Shown here: in pieces, positions 17,240-24,664 of the stretch
Layout: each line of letters begins with the position of its first letter
Position numbering within the stretch: position 1 is the first letter of the stretch
Source: Variovorax sp. OV700
GTDB taxonomy: Bacteria; Pseudomonadota; Gammaproteobacteria; Burkholderiales; Burkholderiaceae_C
DNA: 64,000 bases
Reading direction: 5' to 3'
Assembly (NCBI RefSeq): GCF_900099805.1
Contig: NZ_FNDR01000008.1
Span: forward strand, 1 to 64,000
Notes under the pieces: model-generated
Told to the model about the DNA's origin: nothing
Database searches by the model: none
Seen by the model: only the letters and a program-made list of their open reading frames with translations
Position numbers and translations under genes: made by a program

Positions 17240-17760
17240 TCCCGAGGCCGGGATATCCGCCCGGCGGCGGACTTACTTTCTTTTGCTTCGCCAAAAGAAA
17301 GTAAGCAAAGAAAAGGCGACCCTACTGTCTGCGTCCCTTCGCTGCGCTACGGGCAACCTGCGGTGCTCGACTCCGGCGGGGGTCCGCAGAACTCGCTTCG
17401 CTCAGACAGCTGCGGCCCTGATCCCGCCTGCATCTGCGCTCCTCGGCGCATACAGAAGGGGTGGGAGCGGGCAGCCTTCGCTCTCGCTCGGCCCCAAGAC
17501 CAACAGCCAATGCCAACCCCCGCGGCGCGCAGCGCCGCGGGGGCCTGGTGGCCGAGCGAAGCAAAGGCCCGTGTGGTTTGCCCGCCCCTCTGTATGCGCC
17601 GAGGAGCGCAGGGTTTCGCGGATCAGGGCTCGCAGCTGTTTGAGCGAAGCGAGTTCTGCGAGACCCCGCGAAACCCGAGCACCGCAGGTTGCCCGCAGCG
17701 AAGCGGAGGGTCGCAGACAGTGGGGTCGCCCGCCGGGGCGAGTCCCGGCCTCGGAACTCA
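17240..17760. repeat. Large inverted repeat filling the 17.2-17.8 kb gap
   Basis: This gap of about 620 bases has no credible gene, although several frames stay open. The left arm (about 17243-17463) and right arm (about 17582-17755) are long imperfect inverted copies; for example GGGCAACCTGCGGTGCTCG at 17351 recurs in reverse complement at 17675-17693. The centre is a perfect 12-bp GC stem (17517-17528 with 17532-17543). The left arm also carries a perfect 14-bp AT-rich hairpin that the right arm lacks. The design looks like a dispersed intergenic repeat of this lineage; copy number cannot be judged from one window. Confidence 0.8.
17272..17305. repeat. 14-bp perfect hairpin inside the large repeat
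   Basis: CTTACTTTCTTTTG and its exact complement flank the six-base loop CTTCGC. It is AT-rich compared with the surrounding DNA, has no T-run after it, and is absent from the opposite arm of the larger repeat. It starts 60 bases behind the MidA-type gene and could help end that transcript. Confidence 0.6.
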
Positions 17761-17836
17761 AACAACCGACAACGGCAAATAAGCTACCAACAAAGATTTC
17801 GTTGAGAAACCACCCCTGAAAACCTACATTGGCGGT

Positions 17837-18724
17837 ATGACCGCTTCTCAAAGCAAAGCCGGCCCCGCTTCGCAGCACTTCGAAGTGCGCCCCTTCCCCG
17901 CCCCCGTAGGCGCAGAAATCCTCGGCCTGGACATCTCCAAGCCCATCAACAACGAAGATTTCGCCCGCATCCACCGCGCGCACCTCGACCACCACGTGCT
18001 CGTGTTCCGCAACCAGCAGATCACCCCCGCCGAGCACATCGATTTCAGCCGCCGTTTCGGCCCGCTCGAAATCCACGTGCTGCACCAGTTTCATTTAAAG
18101 AACCACTCCGAGATCCTGATCGTCAGCAACATCAAGGAAAACGGCGAGCCCATCGGCCTGGGCGATGCGGGTGCCTACTGGCACTCCGACCTGTCCTACA
18201 AGCCCCAGCCGAGTCTCGGCTCCCTGCTGCATGCGCAAGAGCTGCCGAGCGAAGGCGGCGACACGCTCTTCGCCGACCAGCATCTCGCGTGGGAGGCTCT
18301 GAGCCCGGATCTGCAGCAACGCATCCTGCCGCTCAAGGCCGAGCACAGCTACCTTGCCAAGTACGAAGAGCTGCGCGCCAAGAACCCGTGGCGGCCGAAG
18401 CTCTCGCAGGCGCAGGTCGACCAGGTCACGCCCGCCGTGCAGCCGGTGGTGCGCACGCATCCCGAGACGGGCCGAAAAGCGCTGTTCGTCAGCGAGCATT
18501 TCACGACGGGCATCGTCGGCCTGCCGCAAGAGGAGAGCGACGCGCTGTTGGCCGAGCTGTTCGCGCACAGCGTGAAGCCCGAGTTCGTGTATCGCCACCG
18601 GTGGGCGCCGCACGACCTGGTGTTCTGGGACAACCGCTCGCTGATGCACCTGGCGGCCGGCACGCCCGACCAACTGCGCCGCCGCCTGAACCGCACCACC
18701 ATCGCCGGCGACACGCCGTTCTGA
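17837..18724 (+). CDS. TauD/TfdA-family dioxygenase
   Basis: Fe(II)/2-oxoglutarate-dependent dioxygenase of 295 residues. The iron-binding facial triad is visible as the WHSD motif (His and Asp near 116-118) and the distal His in SLMHLAAG near 270; a 2-oxoglutarate-binding Arg follows in RRLNRTT. Family members hydroxylate taurine, sulfonates, 2,4-D and similar acids; the substrate cannot be assigned. It stands alone, with the large repeat upstream and a terminator shared with the convergent gene downstream. Confidence 0.88.
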   Translation: MTASQSKAGPASQHFEVRPFPAPVGAEILGLDISKPINNEDFARIHRAHLDHHVLVFRNQQITPAEHIDFSRRFGPLEIHVLHQFHLKNHSEILIVSNIKENGEPIGLGDAGAYWHSDLSYKPQPSLGSLLHAQELPSEGGDTLFADQHLAWEALSPDLQQRILPLKAEHSYLAKYEELRAKNPWRPKLSQAQVDQVTPAVQPVVRTHPETGRKALFVSEHFTTGIVGLPQEESDALLAELFAHSVKPEFVYRHRWAPHDLVFWDNRSLMHLAAGTPDQLRRRLNRTTIAGDTPF

Positions 18725-18750
18725 AAAGGAACGGCGGGCCGATCCTTTTC
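18723..18750. terminator. Bidirectional terminator between dioxygenase and YfeK-like gene
   Basis: GAAAAGGA and TCCTTTTC form the outer 8-bp stem, with a short inner CGG/CCG pairing. Each strand gives a short T-run at the 3' side. It spans the gap between the two convergent stops and reaches both. Confidence 0.5.
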
Positions 18751-19147
18751 AGCTGGCGGCAGGTTTGCCACCGCCCTTGCGCAGCGTGCGCAACTCAGCG
18801 TTGAGGAACTCTTTGGCATCCCTCACTGCGCCGTTCGGCATCTTCACCTGGTAGGGCTTGCCCGTCATCTCGGAACGCGACGCGCAGCGGTCGATGAAGT
18901 CTTCCGCGGTGACGATCTCGTCTTTGAAGTGATCGAACTTGGCTTGCATGTGCTTCGCGGCGTCGGCGGCGTTGTGCTCGTCGCCATTACGCATGAAGGT
19001 CATCGTCTTCATGTTCGAAACGCGCAGGATCAGCGTGTCGATGAGCTTCTGCTCCGACACGGACGGGGTGGCCTGCGCCAGCGCCGCAGCGGCACCAAGC
19101 AAAAGTGCTAACAGTGCGGTGCGCAGAAACCGGAAGGAAGACAGCAT
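18749..19147 (-). CDS. Exported YfeK-like protein (DUF5329)
   Basis: A 132-residue protein with a clear signal peptide (LLALLLGAAAALAQA). The mature part carries the YfeK pattern: RNGDEHNAADAAKHM, then TAEDFIDRCAS, TGKPYQVKMPNG. YfeK is a periplasmic protein of unknown function in E. coli. It is convergent with the dioxygenase and divergent from hisN. Confidence 0.75.
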   Translation of the reverse strand: MLSSFRFLRTALLALLLGAAAALAQATPSVSEQKLIDTLILRVSNMKTMTFMRNGDEHNAADAAKHMQAKFDHFKDEIVTAEDFIDRCASRSEMTGKPYQVKMPNGAVRDAKEFLNAELRTLRKGGGKPAAS

Positions 19148-19257
19148 GGGTTGGAGAAGGAGAAGGAGTTCCGGACCATGCTAGAGCGGGGGCCCCCGGC
19201 ATGTCAAACCGGCCCGCCTCGGGTCTAATTGCAGTTTTTGGCACGCGTGTCTTCTCC

Positions 19258-20061
19258 ATGAGCCCCCCGACCCCCGATCTTTTGTCGATTGCCAATGCGC
19301 TGGCCGACGCGGCCGCCGCGCAATCAATGCATTACTTCCGCACGCCGCTCGACATCGTCACCAAGGCCGATGCGAGCCCCGTGACGCTGGCGGACCGCGC
19401 CGCCGAGACGGCCATGCGCGAGATACTGGCCGAGCGTGCCGCGGCCGATGGCATCTTCGGCGAGGAGCACGGCCTCGAGCGCCTCGACGCCAAGCGCGTC
19501 TGGGTGCTAGACCCGATCGACGGCACGCGCAGCTTCATCACCGGATCACCGCTCTGGGGCACGCTGATCGGCGTGCTGCAAGGCCCGCGCGTGGTGCTCG
19601 GCATGGTCGACATGCCGGTACTGAAAGAGCGCTGGATCGGCCAGCCCGGCAAGGGCGCGACGCGCGACGGCGAGCCGGTGCGCGCAAGCAGCTGCACCGA
19701 GGTGATCAAGGCGCGCATCGTCACCACCTCGCCCGACATCTTCGCGCCGGACGATTGGCAGGCCTTCGACCGGCTCAGCCGTCAGTGCGCGATGCGGCGC
19801 TTCGGCGGCGACTGCTATGGCTACGCCCAGCTGGCCGGCGGCACCATCGATCTGGTGGTGGAAACCGGCCTGCAGCCCTATGACTACCTCGGCCCTGCTG
19901 GCCTGATCGAAGCCGCGGGCGGCGTCATCACCGACTGGCAGGGCCAGCCGCTGGGGCTCGAGTCCGACGGCCGCGTGATCGCCGCCGCCACGCCTGAACT
20001 CCACGCGCAGGCGATGGCCATCCTCGGCGCAGGCTTGAATCGGCCTAGACTGTTTCCATGA
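19258..20061 (+). CDS. hisN: Histidinol-phosphatase, inositol-monophosphatase fold (HisN)
   Basis: Mg-dependent phosphatase of 267 residues, predicted to hydrolyse histidinol phosphate in histidine synthesis. Motif 1 is GEEHG near 68, motif 2 is DPIDGTRSF near 84-92, and the last motif reads YDYLGPAGLIEAAGG, where the family usually has a W-D-x-A pattern; the YDYL form is seen in HisN-type enzymes. An inositol phosphatase activity cannot be ruled out. I chose the ATG at MSPPTPD; the frame continues upstream into non-coding DNA. The stop overlaps the next start by ATGA. Confidence 0.82.
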   Translation: MSPPTPDLLSIANALADAAAAQSMHYFRTPLDIVTKADASPVTLADRAAETAMREILAERAAADGIFGEEHGLERLDAKRVWVLDPIDGTRSFITGSPLWGTLIGVLQGPRVVLGMVDMPVLKERWIGQPGKGATRDGEPVRASSCTEVIKARIVTTSPDIFAPDDWQAFDRLSRQCAMRRFGGDCYGYAQLAGGTIDLVVETGLQPYDYLGPAGLIEAAGGVITDWQGQPLGLESDGRVIAAATPELHAQAMAILGAGLNRPRLFP

Positions 20062-20252
20062 TCCGCTGGCTGATCGTCGTCGTCCTTGCCCTGGTGCTCA
20101 TGAGCGGCCTCACCGCCTGGCTGCGCCGGTTCGGCTTCGGGCGGCTGCCCGGCGATTTCGAATTTCGCGCTTTCGGCCGCGACTGGCAACTGCCGATCTC
20201 CAGCACCCTGGTGCTCAGCATGATCGCGGCGCTGGTGGCGCGCTTCATCTAG
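20058..20252 (+). CDS. DUF2905 small membrane protein
   Basis: A 64-residue protein with two membrane helices flanking a conserved GRLPGDFEF stretch, which is the DUF2905 signature. Function unknown. Its ATG overlaps the hisN stop, so it is probably translated with hisN. Confidence 0.82.
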   Translation: MIRWLIVVVLALVLMSGLTAWLRRFGFGRLPGDFEFRAFGRDWQLPISSTLVLSMIAALVARFI

Positions 20253-20295
20253 CGCAACCGATGAACCCAATGTCCGAAAAGAGAAGAACCACGCA

Positions 20296-21222
20296 ATGAG
20301 AGTCTGCGTCGACATCGGCGGCACCAAGGTGGCCGTGAGCCTTTCCCCCTCGAGCGATGCGCCTCTTGTCGGCCGCCGCAGCGAGCCGACCGCCAAGACC
20401 GGCGACAACGATGCGGTGGCCGTGCAGATCATCCGGATGATCGAGGAAGCTTGCGCCGAACACGGCGTCGATGCCGCCTCGATCGACCGCGTGGGCGTCT
20501 CGTCGACGGGGCCCTTCGAACTGCGTGACGGCCTGGTGGAACTCGCCACGCCGAACATCTGCGGCGGCATTGCAGGCCCGGCGCGCGGCCTGCCCAACAA
20601 CTGGATGACGGCAATCATCGAAGCGCCGCTGGCCCGGCGTTTCGGCAGCGTGCGGGTCGAGAACGACGCGGTGGCGGCGCTCGAGGCCGAGCGCCAGTGG
20701 GGTGCGCTCAAGGGGCTGGACCATTGCGCCTACGTCACCTGGAGCACCGGCGTGGGCGTGGGCCTGTGCGTCGACGGCCGACCGCTGCGCGGCAAGAACG
20801 GCAACGCCGGACATGCGGGCCACAGTTTCGTGGCGGACGACGCGAGCGGCGCGCTCTGCGGCTGCGGCAACCTTGGCGACGTGGAGGCATTGGTGGCCGG
20901 CAACTCCATCGCGCGCCGCTTGGGGCAGCCTGCGCCCGAGCTGTTTGCGGCCGCGTCGGGTGGAGAAGCCCACGCCGTCGAGATCGTCGATGCCTTGTGC
21001 CGCGTCATGGGCCGGATGATCTACAACCTGGTGGCCACGCTCGATCTCCAGCGCATCAGCCTGGGCGGCAGCGTGTTCTGGCACCACCGCGAATTTCTGC
21101 TGCCACGGCTGCAGGCGCAGGTCGACGGCAAGCTGCTGCCGCTCACGCGTGGCGTGATGCTGGTGCCTGCCGGGCTCGGCGAAAAGGTCGGCGACTACGC
21201 GGCCCTCGCACTGCTCGACTGA
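20296..21222 (+). CDS. ROK-family sugar kinase
   Basis: A 308-residue ROK protein with phosphate-binding DIGGTKVAVS at the start, ENDAVAALEAE with the catalytic region, WSTGVGVG, and the ROK zinc region GHAGHSF...CGCGNLGDVEAL. The usual last Cys of the CxCGxxGC zinc motif is replaced by Asp, which may alter metal binding. No DNA-binding domain, so it is a kinase rather than a repressor; glucose, N-acetylglucosamine or N-acetylmannosamine are possible substrates. It ends 28 bases inside the convergent MocR gene. Confidence 0.83.
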   Translation: MRVCVDIGGTKVAVSLSPSSDAPLVGRRSEPTAKTGDNDAVAVQIIRMIEEACAEHGVDAASIDRVGVSSTGPFELRDGLVELATPNICGGIAGPARGLPNNWMTAIIEAPLARRFGSVRVENDAVAALEAERQWGALKGLDHCAYVTWSTGVGVGLCVDGRPLRGKNGNAGHAGHSFVADDASGALCGCGNLGDVEALVAGNSIARRLGQPAPELFAAASGGEAHAVEIVDALCRVMGRMIYNLVATLDLQRISLGGSVFWHHREFLLPRLQAQVDGKLLPLTRGVMLVPAGLGEKVGDYAALALLD

Positions 21223-22721
21223 AGCCTGCGCACTTCGGGCGGCCAGGCGGTCGCGGCGGGCGATGCCGTCCCTGCGCCGGCGCCGCGGCTCAGCGTCTGG
21301 ATGATCTGGCCCAGCCGGCGCAGGCCGGTGTCTACCGCCTCGCCGTAAGGCCAGCCGCAATTGATGCGCAGGTAGTGGTCGAAGCGCGACGAGTTGGAGA
21401 ACAGCGTGCCGGGCGCCACCACGATCCGTTCGACCAGCGCCGCATCGAAGACCCTTGAAGAAGAAAGCCGTTCGGGCAGCTCGACCCACAGCTGCAGCCC
21501 GCCGGGCGGCAGGTTGATGCGCGTGCCCGCGGGAAAGTAGCTGGCAATCGCATCGGCGGTCTGCTCGCGCTGCGTCTTGAGGCAACCGCGCAGATGGCGC
21601 AGATGGCGGTCGTAGGCGCCGGTGCCCATGAAGAGGCCCGCCGCGCCTTGCGAGAGCCCTTCGTTGTTGCGCGTCTGCGCAAACTTGAGCATTTCCACCC
21701 GCGCCTGCCAGCGTCCGGCCGCGATCCAGCCCAGCCGCAGGCCGGGCGCAAGAATCTTGTGCAGCGATGCGCAATGAATCACGTTGCCGCTGATGTCCCA
21801 CGACTTGAGTGCGCGCGGCGGCGTCGGGGCGTCGACCAGTTCGCTGTAGGTGTCGTCCTCGATCAGCGGAATGGCATGCCGCTCGCACAGCTGCGCCAGC
21901 CGCGCCTTGTGGGCGTCGGGCATCACGCTGCCCAGCGGGTTCTGCAGGTGCGGCACCACCACCACGGCCTTGATGTTGTCGTAGGTGCTGATTGCAAGCT
22001 CCAGCGCCTCGATCGAAAGGCCGGTCTGCGGACTGGTCGGGATTTCCAGCGCGCGCATGCCGAGGCTTTCGAGCACCTGCAGCAGGCCGTAGAAGGTAGG
22101 AGACTCCACCGCCACCGTGTCGCCCGGCTGAGCCACGGCGCGCAGCGCGAGGTTGAGCGCCTCGATGCAGCCGTTGGTGACCAGGATGTCGTCCGGCGAG
22201 ATCGCCATGCCCACGCGCAGACTGCGCTGCGCAAGCACCTCGCGGAACTGGCGATGGCCTTTCAGCGGCGACGCGACCGTCAGCATCTCGGGCTGCTGGC
22301 GCAGCATGCGCGTCATCGCATTGCGAAGCGCCTCGGCGGGATACAGCTCCGGTGCGCCGCGCGCGATGGAGAGGTTGAGCTTTTCGGAAATCTGCCGGCG
22401 GCGCGCCACGAACTCCGAGACCTTGGCGTGGATGCCCACGTACTGCGCCGGATCGGGCGGCACGCCGGCTGCGGGCTCCTCCATGGGCGCAATGGCCAGG
22501 CGCCGGGGCCGACGCACGAAGTACCCCGAGCGGTCTCGCGCCTCGACCCATCCATCGCTCTCCATCGTGCGGCACAGCTGCAGCGCGGTCGAAAGGCTGA
22601 TGTCGTGCAGCCGCATCAGACTGCGCAGCGACGGCAGCTTGTCGCCCTGCTTGAGCGAGCCGGTGTGAATCGCGTCCACGTAGTGCGCTGCGAGCTGGCG
22701 GTAGAGCGGTAGCGAATCCAT
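21195..22721 (-). CDS. MocR-type GntR/aminotransferase transcription regulator
   Basis: A 508-residue fusion of an N-terminal GntR winged helix (residues about 1-75, LPSLRSLMRLHDISLSTALQ) and a fold-type I aminotransferase domain. The PLP-binding Lys is in SLHKILAPG near residue 321, with LVTNGCIEALNLAL and IEDDTYSE. I start it at MDSLPLYRQL. It overlaps the ROK gene end by 28 bases and is divergent from a DUF2917-like gene. Two direct repeats in the shared gap are likely binding sites. The effector and target pathway are not evident; nothing nearby is a vitamin B6 gene. Confidence 0.88.
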   Translation of the reverse strand: MDSLPLYRQLAAHYVDAIHTGSLKQGDKLPSLRSLMRLHDISLSTALQLCRTMESDGWVEARDRSGYFVRRPRRLAIAPMEEPAAGVPPDPAQYVGIHAKVSEFVARRRQISEKLNLSIARGAPELYPAEALRNAMTRMLRQQPEMLTVASPLKGHRQFREVLAQRSLRVGMAISPDDILVTNGCIEALNLALRAVAQPGDTVAVESPTFYGLLQVLESLGMRALEIPTSPQTGLSIEALELAISTYDNIKAVVVVPHLQNPLGSVMPDAHKARLAQLCERHAIPLIEDDTYSELVDAPTPPRALKSWDISGNVIHCASLHKILAPGLRLGWIAAGRWQARVEMLKFAQTRNNEGLSQGAAGLFMGTGAYDRHLRHLRGCLKTQREQTADAIASYFPAGTRINLPPGGLQLWVELPERLSSSRVFDAALVERIVVAPGTLFSNSSRFDHYLRINCGWPYGEAVDTGLRRLGQIIQTLSRGAGAGTASPAATAWPPEVRRLQSSSARAA

Positions 22722-22753
22722 GGCGTCGATGCTCCCCCTATCGCGCATCCGAA

Positions 22754-22793
22754 AACAGATGCAGTTGCAAAGGAAAACGACCATAACAGATGC
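22754..22793. promoter_or_regulatory. AACAGATGC direct repeats, likely MocR operator
   Basis: AACAGATGC occurs at 22754-22762 and again at 22785-22793, a spacing of 31 bp or about three helical turns, within the MocR/DUF2917-like divergent gap. MocR regulators commonly bind pairs of direct repeats next to their own gene, so autoregulation plus control of the divergent gene is inferred. Confidence 0.5.
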
Positions 22794-22895
22794 GCCGTGC
22801 CCGCCACTGTTCCGGTGCGAATCGCCTTGCCGTGTGCCTGTTTTTTGGGCGCCCGAATTCCTACGATGACCGCATCAACTCCGGAAGGTGCGTCC

Positions 22896-23237
22896 ATGTC
22901 CCCCCTCACTCTCGACCGACTGCCCGATACGGTCTCCCTGCAACCGGGCCAGGCCTTGCGCACCTCGCTCGACCCCGCCACCTGGCTCGAGATGCTGGAG
23001 GGCCACGCCCAGCTCGTGTCGCCGCCTTCATGGTTCGGCGACACCGTGTTCACCGTGAAGACTGCGCTGGCCGAGGGCGACGTGCATCGCCTGGAACGCG
23101 GCGGCTGGATCGAGCTGTCGGCGCTCACGCCGGTGCGGCTGCGGGTTCATGCGCCGCAGCAGGCCCCGGCACCGGCGGCCCGGCCCACCGAGACCCGGCC
23201 CGTCATGCGCCTGGTGCGGCTCTTGACCGGCACCTGA
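22896..23237 (+). CDS. DUF2917-like small protein
   Basis: A 113-residue protein with a beta-rich pattern resembling DUF2917: LQPGQALR, a hydrophobic strand with GHAQLV, then DVHRLERGGWIELSALTPVRL. The DUF2917 gene at 34018 has the same order of PG-turn and strands. The C-terminus is Ala/Pro/Arg-rich. I chose the ATG at 22896 because GGAAGG lies eight bases upstream; two upstream in-frame ATGs lack this. It is divergent from the MocR regulator, which may control it. Confidence 0.6.
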   Translation: MSPLTLDRLPDTVSLQPGQALRTSLDPATWLEMLEGHAQLVSPPSWFGDTVFTVKTALAEGDVHRLERGGWIELSALTPVRLRVHAPQQAPAPAARPTETRPVMRLVRLLTGT

Positions 23238-23256
23238 ACGGGCTGCCGCGTTCTGT

Positions 23257-24642
23257 CTAGCGCTGGCTCGCGGCGTGCCGCAGCGCTTCGAGAAAGGTGC
23301 GCCGCCACCAATGGATGTCTTGCTCGCGAATGCGAGACAAGAGCTTCTGGTGCCGCTCACGCCGCTCTTCCAGCGGCATCTGCAGCGCCTGCTGCACGGT
23401 TTCGGCCGTGCCGTGCGTGTCGTACGGATTCACCAGCAGCGCCTCCTTCAGCTGCTCCGCCGCGCCGGCAAAGCGCGACAGAACCAGCACGCCCGGGTCG
23501 GCCGGGTCTTGCGCCGCGATGTATTCCTTGGCGACCAGGTTCATGCCGTCGCGCAACGGCGTCACCAGTCCGACCGCCGCCGCGCGGCACAGCCCCGGCA
23601 CGCGCTTGCGCGCCACCATGCGGTGGATGTAGCGCACCGGCATCCAGTCGAGCTCGCCGTAGTCGCCATTGATGGCGCCGCACAGCGATTCGAGCTCGCG
23701 CCGGATGTCGCCGTAAGCATCGACCGTTTCGCGCGTGGGCGATGCAATCTGGATCAGCGTGGCGCTGCGCCGGTTCTCGGGGTAGTTGGCCAGCAGTTCG
23801 CGAAAGGCCCGCACCCGCTGCGGAATGCCCTTGGAGTAGTCGAGCCGGTCGATGCCCAGCAGCAGCCGACGCTGCGAATATTCGCGCTTCATGGTCTCGA
23901 ACATGTCGCGAGACTCTTTGGCGTGCGTGAGCGCCGCGAACTCGTCGACGTCGATGCCGATTGGGAAGGTGCTGCAGCGCACCGTCTGCCCGTAGGCGCG
24001 GTACATCTCGTCGCCCAGGTATTCGCCATGCGCCTCGTTGCGCACGTAGTGCTCGAAATGCTGCACGTCCTGCTGCGCCTGGAAGCCGATCAGGTCGTAG
24101 GAAAACAGCGAGCGCATGAGCCATTCGTGCTGCGGAACGGCGGCGATGATGATCTGCGGCGGCAGCGGAATGTGCAGGAAGAAGCCGATGCGCTGCCGGC
24201 AGCCCATGGCGCGCAACTCGGCCGCGAGCGGCATCAGGTGGTAGTCGTGGATCCAGATGATGTCGTCGTCCTTCAGGAGCGGCATCAGCTTGCGCGCGAA
24301 CAGCTGGTTCACGCGCCGGTAGCCGCCGATGAAGCCGGCATCGAAATGGGCGAGGTCGAGGCGGTTGTGGAACACCGGCCACAGCACGTCGTTGCTGTAG
24401 CCCAGGTAGTAGCTGTCGTGGTCCTCGCGGCTCAGGTCGATGGTGGCCAGGGTGACCTTGCCGGCCTGCAGCACGTGCAGCTCGCCTTCGCCCGTGGGGC
24501 CGTCCTCGACGATCTGCCCGCTCCAGCCGAACCACAGGCCGCCGCTTTGCTGCAGGCTTTCGCCGAGCGCAACGGCCAGGCCGCCCGCGGCCGGCTTGCG
24601 CGGATCCGCGACGCGGTTCGATACAACGACGAGCCGGCTCAT
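23257..24642 (-). CDS. otsA: Trehalose-6-phosphate synthase OtsA
   Basis: GT20 glycosyltransferase of 461 residues that joins UDP-glucose and glucose 6-phosphate to trehalose 6-phosphate. It shows VVSNRVADP, the glucose-6-phosphate loop AAGGLAVAL, WIHDYHLMPLAAELR, FLHIPLPP, GIDRLDYSKGIPQR and TPLRDGMNLVAKEY, all diagnostic. I start it at MSRLVVVSNRV, as the frame extends upstream within the GH15 gene. It begins 22 bases after the GH15 stop, the last gene of otsB-GH15-otsA. Confidence 0.95.
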   Translation of the reverse strand: MSRLVVVSNRVADPRKPAAGGLAVALGESLQQSGGLWFGWSGQIVEDGPTGEGELHVLQAGKVTLATIDLSREDHDSYYLGYSNDVLWPVFHNRLDLAHFDAGFIGGYRRVNQLFARKLMPLLKDDDIIWIHDYHLMPLAAELRAMGCRQRIGFFLHIPLPPQIIIAAVPQHEWLMRSLFSYDLIGFQAQQDVQHFEHYVRNEAHGEYLGDEMYRAYGQTVRCSTFPIGIDVDEFAALTHAKESRDMFETMKREYSQRRLLLGIDRLDYSKGIPQRVRAFRELLANYPENRRSATLIQIASPTRETVDAYGDIRRELESLCGAINGDYGELDWMPVRYIHRMVARKRVPGLCRAAAVGLVTPLRDGMNLVAKEYIAAQDPADPGVLVLSRFAGAAEQLKEALLVNPYDTHGTAETVQQALQMPLEERRERHQKLLSRIREQDIHWWRRTFLEALRHAASQR

Positions 24643-24664
24643 GGGTGCACTCCTGGCGCGGCGC

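Noticed and set aside
17225..17819. Open frames of 147-236 codons in the large inverted repeat
   Set aside because: All are translations of the repeat arms, with near-mirror sequence on both strands and no ribosome sites.
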